Shown in pieces: positions 51,286-58,840 of a DNA stretch of 64,000 nt. The position numbers and the translations under genes were made by a program. Positions within the stretch are counted from its first letter, which is position 1; each line of letters begins with the position of its first letter. The notes below the pieces were generated by a model. The model was given only the letters and a program-made list of their open reading frames with translations, had not been told where the DNA came from and searched no databases. This stretch comes from Desulfatitalea tepidiphila (GTDB lineage: Bacteria > Desulfobacterota > Desulfobacteria > Desulfobacterales > Desulfosarcinaceae), in assembly GCF_001293685.1 (NCBI RefSeq), contig NZ_BCAG01000003.1:434001-498000 (forward strand). The letters are read 5' to 3'.

Positions 51286-52632
51286 ATGAAATTCGTGGTC
51301 ATCGGCGGCGATGCCGCCGGCATGAGTGCGGCCAGCCGAGCAAAGCGCAACGATGCGGGTCTGGAGGTGACTGTCCTGGAGCGCAGCACGACCGTCTCCT
51401 ACAGCGCCTGAGGCATTCCGTACAATATTTCCGACCCCCGGCGGGCGGTCGCAGATTTGGTGGTCAGAACAGCCGACGTATTTCGTAAAAAATCGGGCAT
51501 CGACGTGCGGACCGAACATCAGGTCGAGCACATCGACCTGTCGGAAGGTCTCGTGAGCGGGCAAACCCGCGAGGGCAAAAGGTTCGAGCTGCCGTTCGAT
51601 CGTCTATTGATCGCCACAGGCGCGGATCCCATCGTTCCGGCCCGGCCCGGTTTCGATTTGCCCGGCGTGATGGTGGTGAAAACCCTTGACGATGCCCAGG
51701 CGATCAAAGAGCGCATCACTTCACACCCGGTCAAGCGTGCGGTGATACTGGGCATGGGCTACATCGCCATGGAGATGGCCGAGGCCTTGCGGGAACGCGG
51801 CATCGAGGTGGCCATGGCCAAGCCGCGTGCCCGGTTGTTGCCCTGGCTGCCCGAAGAACTGGCCCAGCGTGTCGGCGAGGAGTTGGCGGCCCACCAGGTG
51901 GCCCGCCACACCGACTTTTCCGTGGATCACATCGAGGAACGCGGCAACCATCTGGCGGCCGTAAGTGCATCCGGTGATAGGTTGGAGGCCGACCTGGTGG
52001 TCGTGGCCATCGGCGTGACCCCCAACAGCCGGCTGGCCAGGGATGCCGGTCTGGCATTGGGTCCGTCCGATGCCATTGCCGTGGATCGGCAGATGCGCAC
52101 CTCGGACGATCGGATCTATGCGGCCGGTGATTGCGCCGACGCTTTTCATGTGGTCACCGGGGGGCGCGTCTGGATCCCGTTGGCGTTGCGTGCCAATCGC
52201 GCTGGATGGGCCGTGGCGGACCACCTGTGCGGCCGCGAGGTGTCGCTTCAGGGGGTTGTCGGCAGCGCCGTCTTCAAGGTGTTCGATCTCGAAGTGGCGC
52301 GCACCGGCCTGACCGCAGCCGAGGCGGCCGAGGCCGGCTTTGACCCGGCCACCGTCACCATCAAGGCCTCCTCAAAAGCCCATGCCATGCCGGGCGCATC
52401 GCCGATCCTGGTCCACATGGTCGGTGATCGACGCAGCGGCCGGCTGTTGGGCGCTCAGATGGTCGGCCGCGAGGGGGCGGCCCACCGCATCAATACAGCG
52501 GCCGTGGCCCTGCATGCCGCGATGACCGTGGCGCAGTTCTGCGAATCGGATCTGGCCTACGCACCCCCCTTCGGCCCCACCTGGGATCCGCTGCTGGTGG
52601 CGGCCAATCAATTGATTAAGGCCATGAAGTAG
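51286..52632 (+). CDS. Probable selenocysteine-containing FAD disulfide oxidoreductase (CoADR/NADH oxidase-like)
   Basis: The frame starts at ATG 51286 (GGGAGG 5 bases upstream) with the FAD motif KFVVIGGDAAGMSAASRAKR, then reads TTVSYSA, in-frame TGA (51409-51411, codon 42), GIPYNISDPRRA and continues uninterrupted to 52632: 448 residues if TGA is read as Sec. The family's single redox-active Cys stands in SxxCGxPY, exactly at the TGA, and aligns with Cys43 of the paralogue at 27625. NAD motif RAVILGMGYIAMEMAEALRE, second FAD motif RIYAAGDCADAFH and the dimerisation domain are all intact. Function: NAD(P)H-dependent reduction of disulfide, persulfide or peroxide. Starting at the downstream GTG/ATG would delete the FAD-binding motif and active site. 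Alternative: a fresh nonsense mutation. Confidence 0.85.
51409..51450 (+). promoter_or_regulatory. Sec UGA codon with possible bacterial SECIS hairpin
   Basis: Downstream of the TGA, GACC (51433-51436) pairs with GGTC (51447-51450), then after one mismatch CC pairs with GG, closing a GGCG loop at 51440-51443. The loop is 28 bases after the TGA, within the usual range for bacterial SECIS, and has a G-containing apex. The fit is by eye; bSECIS elements are loosely conserved. Confidence 0.55.
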
Positions 52633-52772
52633 TGCCCATCCACAAATGTCCAATTTGCCCGATATCGGCGTTGCACGAAAAATTTCATCCTCGGAATATC
52701 CGTCATATGCCTGCGGTTAAATTTTTCGTGCGCCTTGATCTCGACCCAATTTGCCTATTTGTGGGCGGGCAC
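52631..52772. repeat. Dispersed repeat, copy 2, with inverted ends
   Basis: Starts at the stop codon of the selenoprotein gene. The left end GTGCCCATCCACAAATGTCC is mirrored by the right end (reverse strand GTGCCCGCCCACAAATAGGC), giving a ~140-bp element. Its first ~62 bases match 7208-7270. It ends 25 bases before the disrupted yjbQ. Confidence 0.75.
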
Positions 52773-52797
52773 GAATTACCTTGCGAAAGGAGCGAAG

Positions 52798-52932
52798 ATG
52801 AAAAGCTATCGGCAAGAACTGTGGTTTGAAGTGCCGACACGGCGTGCCTTCATCAATATCACACCCCAAGTCGAGGCGTGCCTGCGGGAAAGCGGGATAC
52901 AGGAGGGGCTCGTGCTTTGCAAGGCCAAGTAA
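52798..52932 (+). pseudogene. yjbQ: 5' fragment of host yjbQ, interrupted by the element
   Basis: AAAGGAG precedes ATG; the frame reads [18 protein letters not shown] and is about 90 percent identical to the first 41 codons of the intact copy at 59539. At LCN the host sequence stops (after AA at 52921-52922) and element sequence gives LCKAK and a TAA. YjbQ (UPF0047) proteins have secondary thiamin-phosphate-synthase activity; this fragment lacks all the His-containing part and should not work. Its missing 3' part is at 61619-61910. Confidence 0.92.
52921..52922. other. attL core (AA)
   Basis: Host yjbQ reads CTTTGCAA up to here, then element sequence GGCCAAGTAA follows. The inferred empty site is CTTTGCAACGCCATG. 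Confidence 0.75.
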
Positions 52933-53208
52933 ACGTACTTTTTTTTGAAATGACCGAGACCGCATAGGCTCGCCGCCAGGCTTTTTCCCGTACCAGAATT
53001 ACTTCTTCACCACACCCACCAAAAAACAAAATCCATAAATAAAACAAGGGAATACAGAAATGTGTTCCTTTGTTTTTTTAATTTAGAGCGATTTATTTAA
53101 TTTTTTATTTAAATAAAACAATAGGTTATACTATTTTTCTACTTGACTATTGGTGCAATTGATTTTATTAGTTTGTTAAAAACCAATAACCGAAAAAGGA
53201 TAACAACA

Positions 53209-53463
53209 ATGACAACCCCCAATGAAATCGGACGCTTGAAGGCTGAGGAAGAAATCGAAATGGCACTCGCGAAGTACGGAAAAACCGAAAAACGGATCAC
53301 AACCATAGCAATCGACAAGCAGCTCTGGACACTTTTCCGGGCCAAGTGTCTAATGGAAGACAAGACCGCGACCGCTGTGATCAGCGGATTGGTTACAGAC
53401 TACCTCAAGAAAGGAACGCAAAAAAATGTTGCGAATCCTCAATTTCGCCGCCTCAAGTCCTGA
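53209..53463 (+). CDS. Small ribbon-helix-helix-like DNA-binding protein
   Basis: 84-residue protein. ATG 53209 is preceded by AAAGGATAACAACA; an upstream in-frame ATG at 53143 has no site. The central TTIAIDKQLWTLFRAKCLME followed by a second helix TATAVISGLVTDYLK is the strand-helix-helix pattern of RHH repressors and plasmid partition/copy-control proteins. First gene of the element; its stop overlaps the protease gene by 38 bases. Could repress the element's own genes or the adjacent att region. Assignment by pattern only. Confidence 0.6.
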   Translation: MTTPNEIGRLKAEEEIEMALAKYGKTEKRITTIAIDKQLWTLFRAKCLMEDKTATAVISGLVTDYLKKGTQKNVANPQFRRLKS

Positions 53464-54514
53464 CCGCCCTAAGTGGACAAAGACCGCAGAGGGCTGGCTG
53501 CGCTGCCGCGCACGTATTTTGGCCGAAAGGGTGATGCCATACACAGCCGACGAGCTTGTTGGCGCACTTCCCCCCAATTTCCCAACCGATGAAATTCTAA
53601 TGGCCGTAACAAGACAGGCCATGACCGATCCCGATGCACTACGCAGCCTTGAAGGTGTTCCATTAGTGGGCGGGGACCATCATTGGCTCGACGAAAATAA
53701 TGTGAAGCAGTTCGCTATCGGTGCCGTAGCTGGCACACCCAAATTGGACGGCGATTACCTTGTTTGTGATCTCCTCGTTACATTTCCCGAAGCAATTCGT
53801 GCCATAGAAGCCGGTGAACTTGGAGAGATCAGCGCCGCATACGTGGCCGAAACAACGTATGAACCGGGCATCCTCAATGGGCAACGATTTGATGCAATTC
53901 AGCAGCAACTGCGATTCAATCACCTTGCTATCATTCCTCCCGGCTACGGCAGGGCGGGTGAAGATGTTCGAATTTTTAATTTGAAAGGAGTACGACCAAT
54001 GAATTCCGAAGCATTTGAAAACGGACGCAACAAAGCCTTGTCCGAAATCCAGGCTAAGTTGGACGCAGCCAAGAGAAAAAAACTCTCCAACTACGATTTT
54101 GACCAGGAAGAAGCCGACGAACTGGCCCTCGCCAATATCACCAACAGCGACCCCCAGGCCACCCTTCGACGAATTATGAACCAGCGCCGCACCAATCGCT
54201 TTGGCACGCCCCACTTCACGCCTGCCGATGTCCGGCGCATGATGAATGCCAGGGACCGGGAGGATGCCTCGTTTGCCGATGTGCGAGCAATGAATCGCAC
54301 TATTGCCCTTGCCAAAATGGGTGTGATGAATGCCGGTGAAGCCCTTGAATCCATCGAGGAATTGCGTGCCAAGGCTGGATTACGAAAGATTCGGCGAAGC
54401 AAAGTCGGCAACCTGCCGACCGCTGCCGAGGCATTGGAAGTTGGCTACAAGAAGTATAAAAATCGTCGAGACCCGTTGGAGAAGATGGGTTTCAAGGGTC
54501 GGAAAGAGGATTAG
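53426..54514 (+). CDS. DUF2213-type phage prohead protease-like protein
   Basis: 362-residue protein whose first ~190 residues resemble DUF2213 phage proteins, a prohead-protease-like group: GVPLVGGDHHWLDENNVKQF (His candidate), YLVCDLLVTFPEAIRAIEAG and GELGEISAAYVAETTY (catalytic Ser candidate), then QLRFNHLAIIPPGYGRAGED, where the LxFNHLA(I/L) segment is characteristic. The C-terminal 170 residues are charged and helical (FENGRNKALSEIQAKLDAAK) like a scaffold. In full phages such proteins mature the capsid; here no capsid gene was seen. Overlaps the preceding gene; next gene follows after 2 bases. Confidence 0.65.
   Translation: MLRILNFAASSPDRPKWTKTAEGWLRCRARILAERVMPYTADELVGALPPNFPTDEILMAVTRQAMTDPDALRSLEGVPLVGGDHHWLDENNVKQFAIGAVAGTPKLDGDYLVCDLLVTFPEAIRAIEAGELGEISAAYVAETTYEPGILNGQRFDAIQQQLRFNHLAIIPPGYGRAGEDVRIFNLKGVRPMNSEAFENGRNKALSEIQAKLDAAKRKKLSNYDFDQEEADELALANITNSDPQATLRRIMNQRRTNRFGTPHFTPADVRRMMNARDREDASFADVRAMNRTIALAKMGVMNAGEALESIEELRAKAGLRKIRRSKVGNLPTAAEALEVGYKKYKNRRDPLEKMGFKGRKED
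53999..54514 (+). CDS. Nested in-frame scaffold-like product of the protease gene
   Basis: Inside the protease frame, ATG 53999 (MNSEAFENGRNKALSEI) is preceded by GAAAGGAG, 7 bases away, the best ribosome-binding site in the gene. It would make a 171-residue charged, helical protein, the same layout as lambda C/Nu3, where a scaffold is translated from within the protease gene. Inference from the site and domain layout. Confidence 0.5.
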   Translation: MNSEAFENGRNKALSEIQAKLDAAKRKKLSNYDFDQEEADELALANITNSDPQATLRRIMNQRRTNRFGTPHFTPADVRRMMNARDREDASFADVRAMNRTIALAKMGVMNAGEALESIEELRAKAGLRKIRRSKVGNLPTAAEALEVGYKKYKNRRDPLEKMGFKGRKED

Positions 54515-54516
54515 AA

Positions 54517-54819
54517 ATGGCAACGAAACCCACAGGAAATGGAACGATTTTTCGCCGGAATGTGACGTCCCCCAATACTCCACCCGGGGGGTCTTCCCCG
54601 GCGAAGAATAACCGGCTCAACTCCATCAAATCGGTGCGCCAATATTTAGCTTCGTTGATTCACCGCCTTGAGGAACGACATGGTGGTGTTCTGGATTCGG
54701 CCCTGGCCGGACGGTTGGCCTACATTTCGAATATTTTGTTGGGTGCTATCAAGGATGCAGACCTCGAGAAACGCGTGGCCGAATTGGAACGCAGGCTTAA
54801 GGAAAGGGGGCTTCTATGA
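54517..54819 (+). CDS. Small protein with C-terminal coiled coil, unknown
   Basis: 100-residue protein, two bases after the protease gene. The N-terminus is Pro/Gly/Ser-rich and basic (KPTGNGTIFRRNVTSPNTPP); the C-terminus is helical with a heptad pattern (LEKRVAELERRLKERGLL). Its start NGTIFR also occurs in the 109-aa protein at 58397. The stop overlaps the next start (ATGA), so it is translated with it. Position after a protease/scaffold gene suggests a packaging or regulatory role, but no family was recognised. Confidence 0.55.
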   Translation: MATKPTGNGTIFRRNVTSPNTPPGGSSPAKNNRLNSIKSVRQYLASLIHRLEERHGGVLDSALAGRLAYISNILLGAIKDADLEKRVAELERRLKERGLL

Positions 54820-55121
54820 GAGCAATCGAACGTAAAATTTTCCAATTGGAGCAGATCGCACGGCCTGGAGAAGATACTGCTGCCGCCAAGGCCATGGCCG
54901 AACTGACCATTGCCTTGATGAAGGAATCGCTTCGCGAAAACCCAGACCATCCCTGCCAGGAGGCCATGGCCGAACAGAAGGCCATCATCAAGGCGATTGA
55001 AAGTGGTAATTATCGCCAAAAAACGTATCAGTTTTTTATGGACCGCGACGAACGGGCCGCATCGGTAGTTGCCGAGCTGCGGGATGTCTTGGCCCAGGAA
55101 CCAGCACAAACAGAGTTTTAG
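54816..55121 (+). CDS. Small helical protein of unknown function
   Basis: 101-residue acidic, Ala/Glu-rich protein predicted to be almost all helix (AAAKAMAELTIALMKESLRE; RAASVVAELRDVLAQEPAQT). No Cys, no membrane segment, no known motif. Translationally coupled to the preceding gene by a four-base overlap. About 215 bases without a supported gene follow. Confidence 0.55.
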   Translation: MRAIERKIFQLEQIARPGEDTAAAKAMAELTIALMKESLRENPDHPCQEAMAEQKAIIKAIESGNYRQKTYQFFMDRDERAASVVAELRDVLAQEPAQTEF

Positions 55122-55337
55122 CGTAAGGCGTGGGCTGTCCCTCACACAGCTCGCCGGCCAGGCGTGGCCGTAGGGCCTCTCCTCCCAACGCCCGGACCAG
55201 CCAGCGGTGTCCGAAAAAACACTGGCAAGCCGTCCGCAGCGGGACATTGCCCTACCTGACGGGCGGATCAACCCCCAGGAGGACATGGGCCGTGTCCACC
55301 CATGTCCTCCATCCCCAAAATAATTCAGAGGTGAGTT

Positions 55338-56237
55338 ATGACGGATACCTTACCATATAGACGCAGAGTGCGTGTCTTGATCGGCCCATTAGAAGAATGG
55401 AGAGGTGGTGGAAACGAAAAACTCTCCGTTGCCCTTGATGGCGATGGAACTCAATCGGGTTTGCGGATAAAATTTCAGGTGCACCAGCATGTTGTTAGTA
55501 CAGCAACCCCTACTGTCATCCAAATCTACAACCTGAGCAAAGAGCTTCGAAACGAACTACAAAAACCAGCCATCCAGATTGCTTTGTGGGTTGGTTGGTA
55601 TGATACCGATTTGGTGTTGCTCTACACTGGAAGTCTTTTGCAGGCGACGAATTATCGCCACGGACCGGATATCGTAACAACCCTTCTCACAAATGCCGCG
55701 TTTGGTGGGTTAAGTAGAACAGTCTTGGCACAGACTTTTGCCGGTGGTTCGAAGTTACGAGATATTGTTTTGAACATTGCCAAGAGGATACCGGGGGTTG
55801 TGGTAGACCCAAAGAATGTAAATATCAACACCACCAAGAGAATTGGAAACCAAGGCCTAAGTTTTGCTCTTCCAATCAATGAAGCATTAGATGGCTTATC
55901 ACGTGTCTACGGTTTCAGTTGGAGAGTGGAGAATAAAATTTTTTATGCTATTGTTGATGGCACTTATCTCGGCACAAATAAGCCTGTCATTAGTCACAGG
56001 AACGGTTTTCTTCTTCGGTGTGAACCGATGCTGACCGGCGCTTTCCAGCAGCAAAGAGGCGTCATTATTAATTCCATTCTAAACCCATATGTTAAGGCGG
56101 GTGGCCTGGTCGCGTTGGACAGCGCCGTCAATCCCCAACTGAATAGGGACTATGTTGTGCATGAATTATTTCACAACGGTGACACCCACGCCTCGACCTG
56201 GGAATCTCACGTCCATTCATTTATCCAGGTTGGATGA
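55338..56237 (+). CDS. Phage baseplate-hub-like protein
   Basis: 299-residue protein. GAGGTG stands before ATG. It resembles contractile-tail hub/gp27-like proteins: SGLRIKFQVHQHVVSTATPT, VIQIYNLSKELRNELQKP, ALWVGWYDTDLVLLYTGSLL, NYRHGPDIVTTLLTNAAFGG, and a second barrel with SRVYGFSWRVENKIFYAIVD and RNGFLLRCEPMLTGAFQQQR. The protein lacks the tail-spike and lysozyme parts. Alone it cannot make a tail, so it may belong to a helper-dependent element or a relic of a larger phage. No other tail gene is present. Confidence 0.6.
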   Translation: MTDTLPYRRRVRVLIGPLEEWRGGGNEKLSVALDGDGTQSGLRIKFQVHQHVVSTATPTVIQIYNLSKELRNELQKPAIQIALWVGWYDTDLVLLYTGSLLQATNYRHGPDIVTTLLTNAAFGGLSRTVLAQTFAGGSKLRDIVLNIAKRIPGVVVDPKNVNINTTKRIGNQGLSFALPINEALDGLSRVYGFSWRVENKIFYAIVDGTYLGTNKPVISHRNGFLLRCEPMLTGAFQQQRGVIINSILNPYVKAGGLVALDSAVNPQLNRDYVVHELFHNGDTHASTWESHVHSFIQVG

Positions 56238-56529
56238 TAAAGTTTTATTTCCAGTTTTATGCCGATATTTAGCCCGTAAATCGTCATTCAAGCACCTACC
56301 AAACCGTCCTAACTGAATAGATTACGGCAAATTTATTTTTAGTTCTACGGAAAAATTCAACGTCCAAACTGTAAAATAAAATAACAGGTTCCCGACCAAT
56401 CGGCCTGACGGCCACGTGGCGGTGAACACAACCGGGGATAGGGTCGCTCCCGAAAAGTGGTTGGCCAACTCCCTCCACCACTTTCCCCGGCTTCTTCAAT
56501 TGGGAGAAATTGAAAAGGAGGGATTCAAA

Positions 56530-57942
56530 ATGTCACAAATCTTGTTTAGACGCACGAAGTCTGCACCCACCCCGTCAACACCTACTCGTTTGGCCAACCC
56601 CAAAAAAAGTGTTTCGTTGAATTTCAAAAATGAAATTACTCGTCCAAGTCCTTTTTTGATCAGTGATGAAGAACTCAACCCCCAGGGCTACATCGAAAAG
56701 AAGTACGGCGAAAACACAATTCGTGTCCATGGCAAGCTGAGAGAAAAAGACCGCCAAACGCTAATCACGCTTTTGGCCATCTACAAGACTTCCGGCAAAC
56801 ACCCACTAAATCTAAAAATTTCGGATATTGCCAAGGCTGGAAATATCAAAAATCCCTACAATGAATCTACTCTCCAACCGATTAGGGAAAGTATTGACAG
56901 GCTGAAATTGGCACGGATTGAAATAAACCCTGGCCCATCCAGGCTAAAAAGAAACTCGGCCACCTTCATCTTTTTACACGGCTGGCGTCGGGATGACGAT
57001 ACCTGTCAACTATTCTTGGCAGATTACTTAAATACCGCTTTGAATTTTGGTATCGGTTTTTACATCCAACCGGCGATCTACTACGAGTTGAGTAGTGATA
57101 TCGCTAAGGCACTTTTTTGTTTTCTCCAAAGTCAACGCATGCCCTACACAATTCGTCTGGCAAAGCTTTGCGAGTTCATAAATTATGACCCCGCTGGCCA
57201 ACCTTGGAAGAAAATTTGGCAAACCGTTGACAAGGCCCTTAAGCAACTATTGGCCAAGGGCATCATTGGTAAGTATACTCGTGACGGTGCTAAACTAAAG
57301 GAGGATGGGGGTCTTATCACCATCGAAGGCCCAGGCCGGAAGACGTTGGACGTAGCAAATCCTTACGTTGACATGGCCAACCGTCTGGCGGAAGTTCTCC
57401 AAAAAGCAAAGGGTATCAAAACAGAACAGCGCAAAGTAAATTTTTGGGCAAACAATATCAAATCCCTGGTCGAAGACAAAGGTGTCGTTATTGGCCGAAT
57501 CGAAGCTGCGCTGTTGTGGTACGAAGAATTCCACAACAGAGAATTTACTCCCCAAATCGCATCTGGTAAAGATTTGCTGGAGAAATTTCCAAACCTTGAG
57601 GATGCTGTACAACGACACAAAAAAGAGCTGTGGCGTTCCAACCAAATTGATCCGGATAGAGAATCTTTCGTAGTATTCCTCCCTGACGAGGTTCATGCAT
57701 TCGCCAGCAAATACGAATACAGCGAACCCACCCCGCCAAAGCCTAAGTCACCACCAAAGCCGCAACCGGCCCCGCCTCCTGCAAAAAAAGCAGAACAACA
57801 ATCCAGCCGATGCCCATTTGGTGGCGCCTTTGGGGAAGACTGCAACGGCTTGGAGAACTGTGATTCTTGTCCGGCCGAGATTTGGAAACAATGCCAGGAC
57901 GAATATGACAGGAAAAATTACACTCACCTATTTACCGAGTAG
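56530..57942 (+). CDS. rep: Plasmid-type replication initiator
   Basis: 470-residue protein. ATG 56530 follows AAAAGGAGGGA; an upstream in-frame start reads a nonsense tail. The core (HGKLREKDRQTLITLLAIYK, PLNLKISDIAKAGNIKNPYN, PIRESIDRLKLARIEINPGP; then ALFCFLQSQRMPYTIRLAKL, WKKIWQTVDKALKQLLAKGI) has the two winged-helix layout of iteron-binding initiators of the RepA type. A Pro-rich linker (SEPTPPKPKSPPKPQPAPPP) leads to a C-terminal Cys-rich patch (CPFGGAFGEDCNGLENCDSC), a possible zinc site, unusual in Reps. The gene's last codons lie in the first iteron copy. It should bind the downstream 22-bp repeats and start replication of the circular element. Confidence 0.75.
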   Translation: MSQILFRRTKSAPTPSTPTRLANPKKSVSLNFKNEITRPSPFLISDEELNPQGYIEKKYGENTIRVHGKLREKDRQTLITLLAIYKTSGKHPLNLKISDIAKAGNIKNPYNESTLQPIRESIDRLKLARIEINPGPSRLKRNSATFIFLHGWRRDDDTCQLFLADYLNTALNFGIGFYIQPAIYYELSSDIAKALFCFLQSQRMPYTIRLAKLCEFINYDPAGQPWKKIWQTVDKALKQLLAKGIIGKYTRDGAKLKEDGGLITIEGPGRKTLDVANPYVDMANRLAEVLQKAKGIKTEQRKVNFWANNIKSLVEDKGVVIGRIEAALLWYEEFHNREFTPQIASGKDLLEKFPNLEDAVQRHKKELWRSNQIDPDRESFVVFLPDEVHAFASKYEYSEPTPPKPKSPPKPQPAPPPAKKAEQQSSRCPFGGAFGEDCNGLENCDSCPAEIWKQCQDEYDRKNYTHLFTE

Positions 57943-58148
57943 GTGATAACTATGTTGCGAACATAAAAAACCATGGAACCTATTGAAAAAACACAAAATC
58001 CCAATACCGTAGGGTGGGGGTTTGGTGTTCTCTTCTTTTTTAACCTATTTACCAAGTACCAGATACCTATTTACCGAGTACCAAAAACCTATTTACCGAG
58101 TACCCGAAACCTATTTACCGAGTACCAAAAACCTATTTACCGAGTACC
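57926..58148. repeat. Iteron array, replication origin
   Basis: ACCTATTTACCGAGTACC-type repeats begin at 58043, 58065, 58087, 58109 and 58131, spaced exactly 22 bases, i.e. about two DNA turns, so the Rep sites face the same side. A sixth, shorter copy (57926-57941) overlaps the end of rep, which could let Rep autoregulate. One iteron (58043) reads CAAG instead of CGAG. This is the classical design of iteron-type plasmid origins. Confidence 0.92.
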
Positions 58149-58192
58149 AAAAACCATGGAAGGTATTGAAATAACACAAAATCCCAATACCG

Positions 58193-58300
58193 TAGGGTCT
58201 TTTTAGGGTCTTTTTAGGGTCTTTTTAGGGTTTATATACAGGGGGTCCCTGGACATATTTTTCTTTTCTTTTTTATTTTTTATTTTTTTTTTGGAGAGCT
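58193..58300. repeat. 11-bp repeats and AT/pyrimidine-rich DNA-unwinding region
   Basis: TAGGGTCTTTT is repeated at 58193, 58204 and 58215, then 58226 starts a partial copy. From ~58255 a T-rich stretch of ~40 bases follows (CTTTTCTTTTTTATTTTTTA). Repeats next to an AT-rich block beside iterons are typical of the melting region of a plasmid origin. The phrase AACACAAAATCCCAATACCG occurs on both sides of the iteron array (57988 and 58174). Confidence 0.75.
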
Positions 58301-58303
58301 AAC

Positions 58304-58400
58304 ATGTCCAAAGAAATTTAAGCATGGATGAAATACTTCCAATGAAAAACATGCCCAAAGAAAATTTTAGAGTAATACTTCCAATGAAAACAAAAAATGC
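58304..58400. repeat. Triplicated translation-start region
   Basis: ATGTCCAAAGAAA at 58304, ATGCCCAAAGAAA at 58351 and ATGCCCAAAGA at 58397 recur every 46-47 bases, and ATACTTCCAATGAAAA is duplicated between them. The first copy is preceded by GGAGAG but reads only five codons to a stop. Only the third copy opens the 109-codon gene. Confidence 0.7.
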
Positions 58401-58726
58401 CCAAAGACATCAAAACCAAATTACCGTCCAAAGCATCTATCACCAACGGCCACGCGCTACCACGCCATGCCAAGGTGATGATGGCAGGGGTGCCGCGCCC
58501 AATGTCTAAACTGCCCAAAAACGGTACTATTTTTCGTGATAAAATAGGGGGGTCGGTAGGGGTACCTACCCCCAAAGGTTTTCCACCGCAAATTTTGGCG
58601 CTACGGCCGGTTTTTTGCGGTTTTAATAACCGGGACGTACCACCAAAAAACGGTCCCTTAAACCCCAAACCACCCAAACCCAAAAAACAGGCCATGACCT
58701 GCCATTTTTTGCCATCAAAAAGATGA
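58397..58726 (+). CDS. Small, very basic protein of unknown function
   Basis: 109-residue Lys/Pro-rich protein (DIKTKLPSKASITNGHALPR; NGPLNPKPPKPKKQAMTCHF) from the third copy of a repeated start sequence, but without a strong ribosome-binding site. No motif or membrane segment was seen. It shares NGTIFR with the 100-aa protein at 54517. High basicity suggests nucleic-acid binding; reality of the gene is uncertain. Confidence 0.35.
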   Translation: MPKDIKTKLPSKASITNGHALPRHAKVMMAGVPRPMSKLPKNGTIFRDKIGGSVGVPTPKGFPPQILALRPVFCGFNNRDVPPKNGPLNPKPPKPKKQAMTCHFLPSKR

Positions 58727-58840
58727 AACAAATTAGGGATTTTCCTTTGAGTTCGGATGGTTGAAGGCCCATTTTGCCTTGATTTTAGACACCGGACCTG
58801 TCGATAAACTCAATATAAAACTTTTAACGGAGGGCAAAAA

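Noticed and set aside
51457-52632. Downstream start for the flavoenzyme, making it a normal protein
   Set aside because: That product would lack the FAD-binding N-terminus and active site, whereas the full frame with TGA has the correct ribosome-binding site and all motifs.
56296-56499. 67-codon minus-strand frame before rep
   Set aside because: Lies in the rep leader with no ribosome-binding site and no conserved features.
57926-58226. Iteron and 11-bp repeats as a possible CRISPR array
   Set aside because: Repeats are contiguous with 22- and 11-bp periods, no unique spacers of ~30 bases and no cas genes; this is a replication origin.
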